Assembly (NCBI RefSeq): GCF_014324365.1
Contig: NZ_QEIG01000007.1
Coordinates: forward strand, 186,001-250,000
DNA from: Algoriphagus sp. AK58
GTDB lineage: Bacteria; Bacteroidota; Bacteroidia; Cytophagales; Cyclobacteriaceae
Reading direction: 5' to 3'
DNA: 64,000 nt
Within the stretch, counting starts at the first letter, position 1; each line of letters opens with the position of its first letter. This document shows positions 62,551-64,000 of the stretch, in pieces. A program made the translations under genes and the position numbers. The notes under the pieces are model-generated. The model saw nothing but the letters and a program-made list of their open reading frames with translations, was not told the origin of the DNA and ran no database searches.

Positions 62551-62691
62551 TTAAGAGTGCATTGGCTCCTTTTGAACCTCTTCGAATGCTTTAAGCGATT
62601 CTTCGAACTTGTTCAGGTAGTTTTGAATCTGCCTGATATTTACCGGCTTCACTACCGGGAATTTTGGAGCGGCTTTGAACAAAGTAAACAT
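62551..62691 (-). CDS. Small acidic/basic helical protein, 46 aa
   Basis: Frame MFTLFKAAPKFPVVKPVNIR continuing with a helix (QIQNYLNKFEESLKAFEEVQ) and ending KEPMHS. It is below usual ORF cut-offs, but has a start, a tidy terminator 16 bases after the stop and an amphipathic helix. Family not recognised. It sits alone between the glucan operon and tRNA-His. Confidence 0.6.
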   Translation of the reverse strand: MFTLFKAAPKFPVVKPVNIRQIQNYLNKFEESLKAFEEVQKEPMHS

Positions 62692-62756
62692 AGTAGTGTG
62701 GTTTAGTCTTATCTAATTTTGTCAAATGGTATGCCAACTTGATTTGACTTATAACA

Positions 62757-62781
62757 AGAAAACCCCTCGAAAGAGGGGTTT
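62757..62781 (-). terminator. Terminator of tRNA-His
   Basis: Perfect 9-base stem aaacccctc / gaggggttt with GAAA-type loop; on the minus strand followed by ttcttgtt. Starts 5 bases after the tRNA. Confidence 0.9.
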
Positions 62782-62785
62782 ACAG

Positions 62786-62860
62786 GGTGAAAGACCGGAC
62801 TCGAACCGGCGACCTCTGGTGCCACAAACCAGCGCTCTAACCAACTGAGCTACAATCACC
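62786..62860 (-). tRNA. tRNA-His(GTG)
   Basis: Anticodon stem CTGGT/ACCAG around loop TTGTGGC gives anticodon GTG. D-arm GCTC/GAGC and T-loop TTCGAGT are normal. The extra 5' G (-1) opposite C73 typical of tRNA-His is encoded. Two inner acceptor positions read as T-T mismatches (T5-T68, T6-T67), which may be tolerated. Confidence 0.9.
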
Positions 62861-62871
62861 ATTTATCAATT

Positions 62872-62893
62872 AATTGAGGACGTTTCCTCAATT
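62872..62893 (-). other. Hairpin in the tRNA-His leader
   Basis: Perfect 9-base inverted repeat aattgagga-cgtt-tcctcaatt lies between the promoter and the tRNA 5' end. It would form in the precursor RNA and may assist processing. Confidence 0.55.
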
Positions 62894-62899
62894 GGTTTG

Positions 62900-62931
62900 C
62901 AAAAGTAAGGACTAAGCTTCTTTGGTGCAAG
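62900..62931 (-). promoter_or_regulatory. Bacteroidota-type promoter of tRNA-His
   Basis: On the minus strand CTTG (62928-62931), a 20-base spacer and TACTTTTG (62900-62907), matching TAnnTTTG fully. About 40 bases upstream of the tRNA. Confidence 0.7.
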
Positions 62932-62938
62932 GGTGGGA

Positions 62939-64000
62939 TTATTTATTTGTGAAAAAAGTTAGCCTTTCTCCTTTTTTGCTTTCGTCAAAGCGACCCTCAC
63001 TGTACGCTAAATGTCCGGAAACGATCGTGTGTGTCACACTGGACTTAAACGTATGACCCTCGAATGGAGACCATCCACATTTGGCTAAGATATTTTCTTT
63101 GCTGACCGTCCAAGGGGCATTGAGATCCACCAGTACCAGATCGGCAAAATATCCTTCACGGATAAAACCCCTGTCTTTGATTCTGAAAAGACGGGCCACA
63201 TTGTGAGCCATTTTTTGGGCAATGGCTTCCAATGATATTTTCCCCTGATGATAAAAATCCAACATTGCCACCAAGCTGTGTTGAATCAGTGGTCCTCCCG
63301 ATGGAGCTTTGAGGTAAGACTGTGCTTTTTCCTCCAAAGTATGAGGTGCATGATCGGTTGCTATGACATCAATTCGGTCATCCAACATCGCCTGAAAGAT
63401 ATTATCTCGGTCATGGGCTGTTTTCACGGCAGGATTCCACTTGATCAGATTTCCTTTGGTATCGTAATCCTCCTCGGCAAACCACATATGGTGAATGCAG
63501 GCCTCTGCGGTGATTTTTTTTTCTTCCAAAGGAATGGTATTTTCAAAAAGCTCTAGTTCCTTGGCAGTACTGATATGCAAGATGTGGAGACGGGTGCCGT
63601 ACTTTTTGGCCATCGCCACCGCACGGCTGGATGCATCGTAGCAAGCCTCCTCAGATCGGATTTTTGGATGAAATTTGACAGGAATATCCTCACCATAGAT
63701 CTTTTTGTATTCCTCAAGATTGGCTTTGATGATGTGGTCGTTTTCGGAGTGGATAGCCAATAGGCCTTTGTATTCTTTAAAAATCCCCTCCAGCGACTCG
63801 ATATTATCCACGACCATATTTCCGGTGGAGGAGCCTTGGAATACTTTCAAGCCGCAGACATTTTCCAAATCCAGCTTCAGGATTTCTTCCAGATTGTCAT
63901 TGGTTCCTCCCAAAAAGAAGGAATAGTTGGCTAGGGAGACTTCTTTTGCTCTCGAATATTTTTCTTCCAAAAGTTCAATAGTAACTGCCTGAGGAACTGT
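62939..64000 (-). CDS. pyrC: Dihydroorotase, 5' end outside the window
   Basis: Amidohydrolase of pyrimidine synthesis. Visible: GLKVFQGSSTGNMVV (probable carboxylated or core Lys), AIHSEN, RLHILHISTAKELE, VIATDHAPHTLEEK with the catalytic Asp and His, and the C-terminal VKTA-type strands. The frame stays open to base 64000 (reading TVPQAVTIELLEEKYSR at the edge), so the N-terminus with the first HxH motif is missing here. Stop at 62939-62941. Confidence 0.92.
   Translation of the reverse strand, partial: TVPQAVTIELLEEKYSRAKEVSLANYSFFLGGTNDNLEEILKLDLENVCGLKVFQGSSTGNMVVDNIESLEGIFKEYKGLLAIHSENDHIIKANLEEYKKIYGEDIPVKFHPKIRSEEACYDASSRAVAMAKKYGTRLHILHISTAKELELFENTIPLEEKKITAEACIHHMWFAEEDYDTKGNLIKWNPAVKTAHDRDNIFQAMLDDRIDVIATDHAPHTLEEKAQSYLKAPSGGPLIQHSLVAMLDFYHQGKISLEAIAQKMAHNVARLFRIKDRGFIREGYFADLVLVDLNAPWTVSKENILAKCGWSPFEGHTFKSSVTHTIVSGHLAYSEGRFDESKKGERLTFFTNK

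Overview
The window looks like chromosomal DNA of a member of the Bacteroidota, most likely order Cytophagales and close to Algoriphagus/Cyclobacteriaceae. This rests on gene families (DUF4199, DUF6629, ClpS/RecR pairing, fused thrA followed by thrB and thrC), on promoter-like sites of the Bacteroidota form TTTG-N19-TAnnTTTG, and on starts without obvious Shine-Dalgarno sites. The taxon is an inference; nothing here is a 16S gene.

Layout. 1-1100: a GIY-YIG nuclease gene, an intact tRNA-Ala(GGC) and three degenerate tRNA-like copies in tandem behind one consensus promoter. 1109-6391: housekeeping and small metabolic genes (recR, clpS, a sodium/solute symporter, an alkyltransferase-like protein, an MscS channel, an SDR, a SnoaL-like protein, a Gre-like protein). 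6413-11542: the threonine operon thrABC behind a leader peptide rich in Thr, Met and Ile codons. 11556-14447: a PIN toxin-antitoxin pair, a GH43 glycosidase and an SGNH hydrolase.

14452-38495 is the most notable part: a hybrid biosynthetic gene cluster in three transcription units. Unit 1 (minus) holds a protein with two fused OleA/FabH-like thiolase domains, a cytochrome P450 and an Sfp-type phosphopantetheinyl transferase. Unit 2 (plus) holds a small ORF, a fatty acyl-AMP ligase, a luciferase-like flavin oxygenase, a one-module PKS (ACP-KS-AT-DH-KR-ACP) and a one-module NRPS (C-A-PCP) whose specificity residues read as glycine. Unit 3 (minus) holds APS kinase, a PAPS sulfotransferase, a ferritin-like diiron protein and the complete oleB-oleC-oleD set of the long-chain olefin/beta-lactone pathway, followed by a DUF6629 membrane protein. 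Read together, a fatty acid is activated, loaded, extended once and joined to glycine; an OleA-type head-to-head condensation, reduction and beta-lactone formation (with possible decarboxylation to an alkene) and oxidation and sulfation are encoded beside it. The order of steps and the product are inference.

38880-64000: ordinary chromosome. It includes an NlpC/P60 peptidase, a polyprenyl diphosphate synthase, a phospholipid pair (acyltransferase and gpsA), two tandem PQQ-type sugar dehydrogenase lipoproteins, fbp, a second aspartokinase, waaA-rsgA, a PyrR-like phosphoribosyltransferase with panB, a beta-propeller protein, an alpha-glucan operon (debranching enzyme, GT4, GH57), a 46-residue small ORF, tRNA-His(GTG) with its own promoter, and a dihydroorotase running off the right edge.
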